A stretch of DNA of 5,069 nucleotides from Flavobacteriia bacterium. Its GTDB lineage: Bacteria > Bacteroidota > Bacteroidia > Flavobacteriales > Flavobacteriaceae. The notes under the pieces were generated by a model. That model ran no database searches. It saw only the letters and a list, made by a program, of their open reading frames with translations, and was not told where the DNA came from. Below, piece by piece: positions 1 to 5,069 of this stretch. The stretch is taken from positions 1-5,069 of the forward strand of contig DRQI01000366.1 in the NCBI GenBank assembly GCA_011330545.1. The letters are read 5' to 3'. Position 1 is the first letter of the stretch, and each line of letters begins with the position of its first letter. Made by a program: the position numbers and the translations under genes.

Positions 1-548
1 ACAGTGATGATATCGATCAATTGTCGGATGTTATTACAACTCTTAAAAACAATCCCGATAGCCGAAGGATGCTAATTTCTGCCTGGAATCCTTCGGTATT
101 GCCTGATACTTCGGTTTCTTTTAGTGAAAATGTAGCCAATGGCAAAGCAGCATTGCCTCCCTGCCATGCATTTTTTCAATTTTATGTATCCTCGCCTAAC
201 CTCTCCAAAGGAGAGGAAAAACCAAAGCTATCCTGCCAATTATACCAACGCAGTGCCGATATCTTTTTAGGCGTACCTTTTAATATTGCATCATATGCTT
301 TGCTTACCATAATGATGGCACAGGTATGCGGTTATGAAGCCGGAGATTTTATCCATACGCTAGGCGACGCCCATATTTATAGTAATCATTTTGAACAACT
401 TGAATTACAACTATCTCGAACACCGCGGCCGTTGCCAACGATGCTTCTGAACCCTGAAATTAAAAGTATTTTTGACTTTACCTATGATGATTTTCAATTA
501 AAAGAGTACCATCCGCATCCTCATATCAAAGGTTCAGTAGCGGTTTGA
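1..548 (+). CDS. thyA: Thymidylate synthase, C-terminal part (5' end outside window)
   Basis: Makes dTMP from dUMP, using 5,10-methylene-tetrahydrofolate as methyl donor and reductant and releasing dihydrofolate; cytosolic homodimer in the family. The frame is open from base 3 to the TGA at 546-548 and begins mid-protein ([10 protein letters not shown] matches the region before the conserved NPDSRR), so the true start lies to the left. Visible landmarks: PDSRR arginines that bind phosphate, the PPCHAFF active-site motif with the nucleophilic Cys at codon 162-164, [19 protein letters not shown], the GDAHIYSNH motif, and a normal C-terminus ending in SVAV. The sequence between PDSRR and the Cys ([21 protein letters not shown]) is the longer form I associate with flavobacteria. 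Oddity: between FYV and KLSCQ there are 12 residues ([12 protein letters not shown]) where E. coli ThyA has three (ADG); the extra codons hold a perfect DNA palindrome. All catalytic motifs seen are intact, so I infer a working enzyme. Confidence 0.97.
   Translation, partial: SDDIDQLSDVITTLKNNPDSRRMLISAWNPSVLPDTSVSFSENVANGKAALPPCHAFFQFYVSSPNLSKGEEKPKLSCQLYQRSADIFLGVPFNIASYALLTIMMAQVCGYEAGDFIHTLGDAHIYSNHFEQLELQLSRTPRPLPTMLLNPEIKSIFDFTYDDFQLKEYHPHPHIKGSVAV
200..216. repeat. Palindromic repeat inserted in frame within thyA
   Basis: A perfect inverted repeat, CCTCTCC (200-206) and GGAGAGG (210-216) around AAA, is preceded by a C-rich tag CCTCGCCTAA (190s). It encodes part of [12 protein letters not shown], nine residues more than E. 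coli ThyA has at the beta-turn after FYV. The build (C-rich tag plus a CCTCTCC/GGAGAGG hairpin) resembles dispersed REP-like palindromes that I know from intergenic DNA of several phyla. The palindrome and the extra residues are seen directly; that it is a mobile or dispersed repeat is inference. Confidence 0.65.
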
Positions 549-581
549 CTCAAATATTCGCTTACTTTTATCATAAAACGC

Positions 582-612
582 TTTGATATTCTCTTTGAAG
601 GTTATAATTTAG
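582..612 (+). promoter_or_regulatory. Possible promoter upstream of the 63-residue gene
   Basis: TTTG at 582-585 and TAATTTAG at 605-612, 19 bases apart, fit the Bacteroidota pattern (-33 TTTG, -7 TAnnTTTG) with one mismatch in the -7 element. It lies in the 91-base gap after thyA and about 28 bases before the next ATG. A match this loose can arise by chance in AT-rich DNA. Confidence 0.25.
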
Positions 613-628
613 TAGCCTAATAAGGCTA
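613..628. repeat. Short inverted repeat before the 63-residue gene
   Basis: TAGCCT (613-618) and AGGCTA (623-628) form a perfect 6-bp inverted repeat with a four-base loop, ending 11 bases before the ATG at 640. It could be an operator or a small leader hairpin. There is no T-run of terminator type after it. Its short length keeps confidence low. Confidence 0.3.
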
Positions 629-639
629 AATGTAAAAAA

Positions 640-831
640 ATGCAAAAAGAGGAAATCAAAAAAAATATCTTAGAGCGAATCAATCAGATTGACGATATCA
701 ACAGATTAAATATATTACAAACAATTCTGAATACCTTAGAAAATGAGCAGGTAGGCTTGGATGAAGTGCACAATGTGTTGGAAACCGAAGACTTCTCGGG
801 CTATATCAAGGAGTGGTTAAAGAACATGTAA
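640..831 (+). CDS. Small acidic helical protein, unknown function
   Basis: I do not recognise this 63-residue protein. It has no signal peptide, membrane segment or cysteine. Residues 1-35 (MQKEEIKKNILERINQIDDI and on through ILNTLENE) look strongly helical with regular Leu/Ile spacing, and the end (DFSGYIKEWLKNM) is amphipathic. The overall form, a short helical N-terminus of the 'KKxILExIxxIDD' kind, recalls small antitoxins of Bacteroidota type II toxin-antitoxin pairs, but no toxin gene of the RelE/ParE or PIN kind follows, so I do not call it an antitoxin. The ATG at 640 is the first usable start: the ATG at 630 is followed at once by TAA. The next gene starts 17 bases after its stop, so the two are probably co-transcribed. 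Coding status is supported by that tight spacing and the sensible composition, not by homology. Confidence 0.6.
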   Translation: MQKEEIKKNILERINQIDDINRLNILQTILNTLENEQVGLDEVHNVLETEDFSGYIKEWLKNM

Positions 832-848
832 TTCTTACCTGTTAGCGT

Positions 849-1346
849 ATGAGAAAATATATATTTTTTCTGTTCTTTGCCTTTTTTCCATTGTTTCTAC
901 CGGCACAAGAAAAAGGTAGTAATAAAATTCAAAAATTAGATTCTATAAAAGGAACTATTACTCAAAAAAAAGATAGCACTAAAACTGATTTTGTACCTTT
1001 TGCAATTATTGAACAACCTCCTATTTTCCCGGGATGTGAAAAATTAAACAAAAATTTACAAAAATTATGTTTGCAAAATCAAATTAAAAATTACGTTTCT
1101 AAGAATTATAATCTTAAGATAGTTAAAAAACTTCATCTAAAGCCGGGTATCAAAAGAATTTACGTCAGGTTTAAAATAGACAAGAAAGGCTATATAAAAG
1201 AAGTTGCAGCACGAGGGCCCCATAAAAAACTAGAAAAAGAAGGTATTCGCGTGATTAAATCACTACCTAAAATGATTCCCGGAAAACAAAAAAATAAAAA
1301 TGTTGGTGTAAAATATACATTACCAATAACATTTTATGTTGAATAA
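849..1346 (+). CDS. Secreted protein with a TonB C-terminal-like domain
   Basis: 165 residues. Residues 1-20 are a signal peptide (basic MRK, hydrophobic IFFLFFAFFPLFLP, likely cut after PAQ); there is no lipobox Cys. A Lys/Thr-rich linker follows to about residue 50. From residue 57 it carries PPIFPGCE and then a TonB-C-like fold: the IYVRFKIDKKGYIKEV strand pair (about 104-119), the A-R-G-P-H segment, the helix KKLEKEGIRVIKSLPKMIPGK (about 126-146) and a final strand KYTLPITFYVE. The PPIFPGCE start and the RGP...L..E..R.....P.M.PGK spacing are typical of Bacteroidota TonB-related proteins. True TonB has an uncleaved membrane anchor and a proline-rich span across the periplasm; both are missing here, so coupling of energy to outer-membrane transporters is doubtful, and a periplasmic TonB-C-domain protein is the safer call. 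Cys63 and Cys74 could form a disulfide. The gene is visibly richer in A and in Lys/Asn codons than thyA or folA, which may mean later acquisition. Confidence 0.75.
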   Translation: MRKYIFFLFFAFFPLFLPAQEKGSNKIQKLDSIKGTITQKKDSTKTDFVPFAIIEQPPIFPGCEKLNKNLQKLCLQNQIKNYVSKNYNLKIVKKLHLKPGIKRIYVRFKIDKKGYIKEVAARGPHKKLEKEGIRVIKSLPKMIPGKQKNKNVGVKYTLPITFYVE

Positions 1347-1361
1347 AAAGTAGCAATTTTC

Positions 1362-1748
1362 ATGGAACCTAACGAACAACACGAAATCTACGAAAAAGCC
1401 CGCAAACGTGTCAAGCAAAAAAAACGGGTGTACTATCACTTTGTGTTGTTTTTAATTGGTTCTGTTTTCTTAATTGTACTCAACATATTTTTTAAAGTGG
1501 GCAGCCAATTTGGCGAATGGTTTAAATTTGCCATTGCTGTATGGCTTTTTATATGGATACTCCATTTTATAAATGTATTTATCACCCATCGTTTTTTTGG
1601 CAAAGAATGGGAACGTAAGGAAACCGAAAAACTGATTGAAAAACACCTTGACAAATCAGAAGAATTAGAGAGAAACCTCATTAAAAAAGGTATTATTACG
1701 CCTAACGACAAACTCCCCGAATCAGAAAAAAAAAATCAAGGCCTATGA
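1362..1748 (+). CDS. 2TM-domain membrane protein
   Basis: 128 residues. A basic, soluble N-terminus (YEKARKRVKQKKRVYYH) leads into two membrane helices, about residues 26-44 (FVLFLIGSVFLIVLNIFF) and 54-75 (FKFAIAVWLFIWILHFINVF), followed by FFGKEWERKE and a charged helical tail. This layout, with the YEKARKRV start and the FGKxWERR-like end, is the 2TM domain that is widespread in Bacteroidota, either alone or attached to sensor kinases. Its biochemical role is not known to me. Both ends are expected to face the cytoplasm because of their many Lys/Arg residues (inference). It starts 15 bases after the TonB-C-like gene and its TGA overlaps the folA start in ATGA, so translation of the two is probably coupled. 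A run of ten A at 1726-1735 sits just before its stop; slippage there by -1 would join its frame to folA. Confidence 0.87.
   Translation: MEPNEQHEIYEKARKRVKQKKRVYYHFVLFLIGSVFLIVLNIFFKVGSQFGEWFKFAIAVWLFIWILHFINVFITHRFFGKEWERKETEKLIEKHLDKSEELERNLIKKGIITPNDKLPESEKKNQGL
1726..1735 (+). other. A10 homopolymer at the 2TM-folA junction
   Basis: Ten consecutive A encode Glu-Lys-Lys-Asn near the end of the 2TM protein. The 2TM frame and the folA frame differ by one base, and after a -1 slip the reading is K-S-R-P-M-I-T, open straight through the folA ATG. The run and the open frame are seen; actual slippage is not shown by the sequence. Confidence 0.5.
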
Positions 1749-2227
1749 TTACTATCATTGCCGCAATTGGCAACAATGGAGAGTTGGGCAAAGACAATGA
1801 TTTGATTTGGCACTTGCCAAATGACCTCAAACGTTTTAAAAAAGTTACTGCCGGCCACCATGTCATTATGGGTAGAAAAACCTATGAATCATTGGGCAAA
1901 CCACTCCCTAACCGCACCAACATTGTCATCACCGGAAACCGCGATTTTAACGCTGAAGGCTGCTTAGTTGTAAATTCGCTAGAGGCCGCTTTAGAAGCTG
2001 CTAATACTGATACAGCCCCTTATATTTTAGGTGGTGCACAAATTTACAAGCAAGCCATTGAAATTGCCGATATGTTAGACCTTACGTTGGTCAATGCTGA
2101 ATTGGAAGCCGATGCTTTTTTTCCTCAAATAGATACATCTGTGTGGAAGGAAACCGCCCGCCAAGATTTTAAAGCTGATGAGAAACACCGGTACGATTAC
2201 AGTTTTGTTACCTATCAAAGAAAATAA
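1745..2227 (+). CDS. folA: Dihydrofolate reductase
   Basis: Reduces dihydrofolate to tetrahydrofolate with NADPH in the cytosol, regenerating the folate that ThyA oxidises. The 160-residue protein is full length for bacterial DHFR (about 160). Seen in order: MITIIAAIGNNGELGKDN with the Met20-type loop, Trp22, the substrate-binding acid Asp27 in WHLPNDLKRFKK, the NADPH-binding GRKTYES (43-49), PLPNRTNIVIT (54-64) with the conserved Arg57, GGAQIY (96-101) that contacts the cofactor, and the late DAFFP motif. All key residues are present, so an active enzyme is expected. The ATG overlaps the stop of the 2TM gene by four bases, which fixes the start and implies translational coupling. It shares the window with thyA and folK, forming a folate/thymidylate cluster. 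TAA at 2225-2227 ends it. Confidence 0.98.
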   Translation: MITIIAAIGNNGELGKDNDLIWHLPNDLKRFKKVTAGHHVIMGRKTYESLGKPLPNRTNIVITGNRDFNAEGCLVVNSLEAALEAANTDTAPYILGGAQIYKQAIEIADMLDLTLVNAELEADAFFPQIDTSVWKETARQDFKADEKHRYDYSFVTYQRK

Positions 2228-2256
2228 GAAACTTTTATCTCTACCTCAATGATAGT

Positions 2257-2317
2257 GCCGCGACGGAGGAGCGGCGTATCGAGAACTTTTTTGGAAAACA
2301 ATAACCGAATTCTCGAT
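2257..2317. repeat. GC-rich hairpin plus flanking inverted repeat, likely dispersed element
   Basis: GCCGC (2257-2261) and GCGGC (2271-2275) flank a nine-base loop; bases 2255-2276 contain only four A/T, in sharp contrast with the AT-rich window. Next come ATCGAGAA (2278-2285) and its exact complement TTCTCGAT (2310-2317), 24 bases apart. I recall similar 'TTCTCGATACGCCGC...' stretches in flavobacterial intergenic DNA, so a dispersed repeat is my best guess; I could not search for copies. Confidence 0.45.
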
Positions 2318-2320
2318 GCA

Positions 2321-2358
2321 ATTTTACAAAAACAAGCTAGGATTTGCCTTTGTAAAAT
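2321..2358. repeat. 10-bp perfect inverted repeat
   Basis: ATTTTACAAA (2321-2330) and TTTGTAAAAT (2349-2358) are exact complements around an 18-base spacer. It directly follows the ATCGAGAA/TTCTCGAT pair and may belong to the same composite element. It could also form a hairpin in the folA 3' untranslated RNA; no T-run follows. Confidence 0.5.
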
Positions 2359-2446
2359 CACTAAAATTGACATTCAAAAGAAGGTTACATTTTAATAGCC
2401 ATAAAGTTTCCTTCTAATAATCAGCCTTTTCTGATACTACATAAAC

Positions 2447-2469
2447 TAACCTCGTGAAAATTGAGGTTA
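2447..2469. repeat. Weak hairpin, TAACCTC/GAGGTTA
   Basis: TAACCTC (2447-2453) and GAGGTTA (2463-2469) are perfect complements around nine bases. On neither strand is it followed by a strong T-run, so a terminator role is possible but not supported. Confidence 0.35.
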
Positions 2470-2503
2470 AAATAGGCTTTGTGATAATGAAAAGAAGAAA
2501 CCC

Positions 2504-2525
2504 TCCTTCCCTTAAAAGGGAAGGA
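2504..2525 (-). terminator. 10-bp palindrome, possible sppA terminator or dispersed repeat
   Basis: TCCTTCCCTT (2504-2513) and AAGGGAAGGA (2516-2525) are exact complements with only two bases between, so a real hairpin would open to about eight pairs and a six-base loop. It lies about 78 bases beyond the sppA stop. On the - strand it is followed by GGGTTTCTTCTTTTC, a T-rich stretch that would suit a terminator for sppA; on the + strand the sequence after it is not T-rich. The C-rich tag on its + strand left side (AACCC) gives it the same build as the palindrome inside thyA. Confidence 0.45.
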
Positions 2526-2602
2526 ATTAATTGGTATATCAAAACATGTTAAAACGAATGGTGAAAACTGCAGGTTATTTCAACGAGAACAACACTTCTA
2601 CT

Positions 2603-4375
2603 TTATTTAATTTCAAGTACATAAGGCATTCTTGCTTGTATTCCTTTGAGCTCAGAAAATTCTTTTATATTTTTATAAAGGGTATAGTTTTCGCTCCCTA
2701 ATTCTTCTTTTATTAGGTTTTCTTTAGAGGCTTTCATAAATGCAAAAGGTTTAAAAGCATCTTTAAAATCTTTTTTATAACGCGGATAATTTGTGATGCG
2801 GTAATCGGATACTTCGGCTAATTCTGCTGCTACTTCAACAGCATCCTCTAAATTACCTAATTGGTCTACCAATCCGTTTTGTACGGCTTCAACCCCGGTC
2901 CAAACCCTGCCTTGGGCAATGCTGTCTACTTGGGCAAAAGTAAGTCCTCTTCCTTCGGCTACCCTATTGACAAAGGTTTTGTATATATCTTCAATACTTT
3001 CTTTTACGGTATTATGAAAACTATCTGTTAAAGGTTCAAAAGCACTATATCCTACCGACTGTTTATTGGTACCTACTTGTTCGGCATTGATACCCATTTT
3101 TCCTGCCAGTTGATGTACATTGGGAATCATCCCAAAAACCCCAATAGAACCGGTTATGGTAGTAGGTTCTGCAACAATCTTAGTGGCACCACATGAAATA
3201 TAATATCCGCCGGAAGCGGCATAATTACTCATTGAAACCACTAGAGGTTTTTCTTTTTTAGTCAATGCCAATTCTCGCCAAATGATATCAGAAACCAATG
3301 CACTGCCTCCCGGGGAATTTACCCGTAATACCACTGCTTTTATCTTATTGTCTTTCCTAACTTTTCGCAATGCCTTAATCAAGGCTTCTTGCCCGATATA
3401 ATTTTCGTCGCCTTTGCCATAGCGTATTTCGCCTTGGGCATATACCACGGCAATTTTATCTGAAGCTGAAGATTTAATACGTCCTTTTCCGGTAGCAATA
3501 TAATCGCCAATGGTAATCTTATTTAGTTCATCATCAACATCAATGCCCGATGCTACTTTTAATTTGCTTTCGTATTCATCGAGAAATAACTCGCCGTCAA
3601 TCATCTTATTTTCAATGGCCAATTCAGGGTTTCGCGCTAATAAATCATCGGCAATAATATTCAATTCTTCGGGGGTTTTGTCTCTACTTTTGGCGATATC
3701 TGTAATTAACTCTTTCCAAATTGAATTTAAAAAGGACGTGATTTGCTCTTTGTTGGCATCACTCATTTTATTGGTAATAAAGGGTTCTACGGCACTTTTA
3801 TATTTGCCGTGTTTGATAACTTCCATCTTTACGCCATACTTATCTTCAAAATCTTTGTAATATAAAATTTCTGTGGCCAGTCCTTTAAAATCTATTTCCC
3901 CTACAGGATTTACAAAAATAGAATCGGCAACAGAACTCAAATAATAATTTTTCTGAAGGTAAAAATCGGCATAGGCCAAAATAAACTTACCCGATTCTTT
4001 AAAGTCTACCAATTTATCTCGTATGGCTTGGGTTTGGGCAATGCCTCCATTTATAAACAGGGTATTGATACTAATGCCTTTGATACGGTCATCGGTTTTA
4101 GCATTTTCTATGGCATTTAGAATTTGATTTAAGCCTAGCCTTTCATCGTCTAACTCCAATAATTGTTCAAACGGATCTGAACTTTTGGGGGCATAATCTT
4201 TAATTGTTTTTTCTAACTTTAATTCTAATACCGAATTGTTTTTTACGGTTGGCTTGCCATCTTCACCCAAAGCGGAAGCCGATGCAGAAATAATTGCAAT
4301 AAAAATGAATATCATAATTCCGGTTGCAATTATAACCCCAAGGATTGCCGCTAATAACTCTCTTAAAAATTTCAT
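2603..4375 (-). CDS. sppA: Signal peptide peptidase SppA, 67 kDa type
   Basis: Membrane-bound serine protease that degrades signal peptides left in the cytoplasmic membrane; it acts on the periplasmic side. The 590-residue length fits the long, tandem-domain form (E. coli about 618), not the short single-domain form. Residues about 6-33 are one hydrophobic N-terminal anchor. The N-terminal half holds the general base Lys193 in KYKSAVEPF, equivalent to E. coli Lys209; the C-terminal half holds VNSPGGS (352-358) and the nucleophile Ser388 in NYAASGGYY, equivalent to Ser409, then the TGSIGVFG loop (408-415). The Ser/Lys dyad is therefore complete. It is transcribed against folA and away from folK, so it is not in their operon, though I recall it next to folK in other flavobacteria. 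The ATG at 4373-4375 places the anchor right at the N-terminus, and a TAnnTTTG element lies about 90 bases upstream. Confidence 0.97.
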   Translation of the reverse strand: MKFLRELLAAILGVIIATGIMIFIFIAIISASASALGEDGKPTVKNNSVLELKLEKTIKDYAPKSSDPFEQLLELDDERLGLNQILNAIENAKTDDRIKGISINTLFINGGIAQTQAIRDKLVDFKESGKFILAYADFYLQKNYYLSSVADSIFVNPVGEIDFKGLATEILYYKDFEDKYGVKMEVIKHGKYKSAVEPFITNKMSDANKEQITSFLNSIWKELITDIAKSRDKTPEELNIIADDLLARNPELAIENKMIDGELFLDEYESKLKVASGIDVDDELNKITIGDYIATGKGRIKSSASDKIAVVYAQGEIRYGKGDENYIGQEALIKALRKVRKDNKIKAVVLRVNSPGGSALVSDIIWRELALTKKEKPLVVSMSNYAASGGYYISCGATKIVAEPTTITGSIGVFGMIPNVHQLAGKMGINAEQVGTNKQSVGYSAFEPLTDSFHNTVKESIEDIYKTFVNRVAEGRGLTFAQVDSIAQGRVWTGVEAVQNGLVDQLGNLEDAVEVAAELAEVSDYRITNYPRYKKDFKDAFKPFAFMKASKENLIKEELGSENYTLYKNIKEFSELKGIQARMPYVLEIK

Positions 4376-4413
4376 ATTTTTTACTGTTTTTTACTTTGAT
4401 TATCAGTCTGAAC

Positions 4414-4430
4414 AACGTTACAAACGTTAC
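4414..4430. repeat. Tandem AACGTTAC repeat in the sppA leader
   Basis: AACGTTAC occurs at 4414-4421 and again at 4423-4430. Because AACGTT is its own complement, the pair also forms an inverted repeat with a three-base spacer. It lies between the predicted sppA promoter and the sppA start, where a protein-binding site or leader hairpin could act. Role is inference. Confidence 0.4.
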
Positions 4431-4464
4431 GCTTTTTTCTTAAAAATGTTTATAAATTAAAGCG

Positions 4465-4472
4465 CAAATATA
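4465..4472 (-). promoter_or_regulatory. sppA promoter, -7 element TATATTTG
   Basis: Read on the - strand, TATATTTG matches the Bacteroidota -7 consensus TAnnTTTG in every fixed position. It lies 89 bases upstream of the sppA ATG and implies a leader of roughly 80 bases. I find no good TTTG at the expected -33 distance, which weakens the call. No equally good element was found on the + strand for folK. Confidence 0.5.
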
Positions 4473-4512
4473 AGATTTTATCTGTTGATTTTAGTTTCTT
4501 TGTGAACCTCAA

Positions 4513-5069
4513 ATGAAGATTCAACGTACAACATATTTATCACTGGGCAGCAACCTGGGCAATAAGCTGTTAAATTTACAGCAAGCTGTTGATTTTATTG
4601 CCCAAAAAGTGGGAAGGGTTGTTAAAATTTCATCAGTTTACAAAACCAAATCTTGGGGGTTTGAAAGTGATGATTTTTTAAATTGCTGCATTGAAGTATC
4701 TACACATTTGAATCCCGAAGACTTATTAGATACCATTTTACAAATTGAAAATGACTTGGGTAGGGTTCGAGGTGCTTCCGGTAATTATAAGGCGCGTATT
4801 ATTGATATTGACGTGTTGCTTTTTGACGATGAGATTATTTTTTATAAGAATTTAAAAGTGCCGCATGTCAAAATGTTAGAGCGCAAATTTGTATTGGTAC
4901 CCTTGACCGAAATTGCCGCCAATGTAAAACATCCAATAGCCAAAAAAACTATTTTAATGTGTTTGCAGGGATGTGAAGACACTTCTGAAATTGAGGAAAC
5001 CGATTTGCACTTAAAACGCCCGGTTTCATTGGTAGAAAAATATAATTATATTGCCATAGAAGGAAATAT
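4513..5069 (+). CDS. folK: FolK (HPPK), probably fused to a deoxynucleoside kinase; 3' end outside window
   Basis: FolK transfers diphosphate from ATP to 6-hydroxymethyl-dihydropterin, the step before dihydropteroate synthase in folate synthesis. Seen: YLSLGSNLGNK (8-18) at the N-terminus, SSVYKTKSWGF (40-50), DDFLNCCIEV (53-62), and the metal-binding signature with Arg95, Asp98 and Asp100 in KARIIDIDVLL, then VPH and RKFVLVPLTEIA (124-135). The usual FolK domain of about 160 residues ends near residue 158, but the frame stays open through LKRPVSLVEKYNYIAIEGN (167-185) to the last base. The final bases AT allow Ile, giving EGNI, the start of the EGNIGAGK-type P-loop of deoxynucleoside kinases. 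I recall FolK-dNK fusions in flavobacteria, so I infer a two-domain enzyme of roughly 370-390 residues. ATG 4513 is the first start after an in-frame TAG at 4492. Divergent from sppA across 137 bases. Confidence 0.96.
   Translation, partial: MKIQRTTYLSLGSNLGNKLLNLQQAVDFIAQKVGRVVKISSVYKTKSWGFESDDFLNCCIEVSTHLNPEDLLDTILQIENDLGRVRGASGNYKARIIDIDVLLFDDEIIFYKNLKVPHVKMLERKFVLVPLTEIAANVKHPIAKKTILMCLQGCEDTSEIEETDLHLKRPVSLVEKYNYIAIEGN

Larger units (their letters stand above)
2228..2602. other. Convergent gap rich in inverted repeats, no gene
   Basis: 375 bases between the 3' ends of folA (+) and sppA (-). I see no credible gene. It holds a GC-rich hairpin (2257-2275), an ATCGAGAA/TTCTCGAT inverted repeat (2278-2317), a 10-bp inverted repeat (2321-2358), a weak hairpin (2447-2469) and a 10-bp palindrome (2504-2525). 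It probably contains the transcription ends of both genes, but no hairpin followed by a long T-run marks one clearly for folA. Confidence 0.7.

Noticed and set aside
21..23. TTG at 21 as the thyA start
   Set aside because: The frame is open to the left edge, and the residues before it (DDIDQ) match the conserved ThyA sequence, so the gene starts outside the window.
544..570. Promoter TTTG...TACTTTTA just after thyA
   Set aside because: The spacing is only 15 bases, too short for the -33/-7 pattern, and the -7 copy has a mismatch in its last base.
613..628. Terminator for thyA
   Set aside because: The TAGCCT/AGGCTA stem is only six pairs and is followed by AATGTAAAA rather than a T-run.
1436..1711. 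91-codon open frame on the - strand, opposite the 2TM gene
   Set aside because: It lies wholly within a well-supported gene; its residues mirror the membrane-helix codons and show no family features.
2316..2417. 33-codon open frame in the folA-sppA gap (starts MQFYKNKLGF)
   Set aside because: Its start lies inside one inverted repeat and it spans another; it is short, has no recognisable motif and is better explained by the repeat block.
3510..3860. 116-codon open frame on the + strand, opposite sppA
   Set aside because: Serine- and leucine-rich product typical of the antisense of a Lys/Glu-rich gene; sppA is intact and certain.
4414..4440. Rho-independent terminator on the + strand (AACGTT hairpin followed by six T)
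   Set aside because: No gene on the + strand ends upstream; the three-base loop and six-pair AT-rich stem are weak.
4236..4460. 74-codon open frame on the + strand over the sppA start
   Set aside because: It overlaps the sppA N-terminal codons and promoter; the protein shows no recognisable features.

Overview
The window comes from a low-GC member of the Bacteroidota, most likely a Flavobacteriaceae-type organism. This rests on four signs: the closest protein forms I recognise (ThyA with an insert-rich '[27 protein letters not shown]' region, a 2TM-domain protein, a TonB-C-like secreted protein with the PPIFPGCE motif); the lack of clear Shine-Dalgarno sequences; a perfect TAnnTTTG promoter element upstream of sppA; and a gene order (thyA, 2TM, folA, sppA, folK) that I know from flavobacteria. 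No database search was run.

Layout. 1-548 is the 3' part of thyA (thymidylate synthase), cut by the left edge. 640-831 is an orphan 63-residue protein. 849-1346 is a secreted protein with a TonB-C-like domain. 1362-1748 is a two-helix membrane protein (2TM domain) that overlaps folA (dihydrofolate reductase, 1745-2227) by four bases. 640-2227 are closely packed on the + strand and could be one transcript. 2228-2602 is a convergent gap without a gene; it holds several inverted repeats, including a GC-rich block that stands out from its surroundings. 2603-4375 is sppA on the - strand. 4376-4512 is a divergent promoter region. From 4513 to the right edge runs folK, whose reading frame passes the normal FolK end and reaches the first residues of a P-loop, so it is probably a FolK-deoxynucleoside kinase fusion cut off by the window.

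Function. ThyA turns dUMP and methylene-tetrahydrofolate into dTMP and dihydrofolate, FolA reduces the dihydrofolate, and FolK makes the pterin diphosphate for new folate. A kinase fused to FolK would supply deoxynucleotides by salvage. The window is therefore a folate/thymidylate locus interrupted by sppA and by two small A-rich genes of unclear role.

The most interesting observation is in thyA: a perfect 7-bp inverted repeat (CCTCTCC-AAA-GGAGAGG) sits inside the coding region and adds about nine residues at a surface beta-turn, in frame. It looks like a dispersed palindromic repeat that was inserted into an essential gene and is tolerated as protein. A second palindrome of similar build lies at 2504-2525 in the folA-sppA gap. 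I see no CRISPR array, transposase, tRNA or rRNA, and no clearly new multi-gene system.
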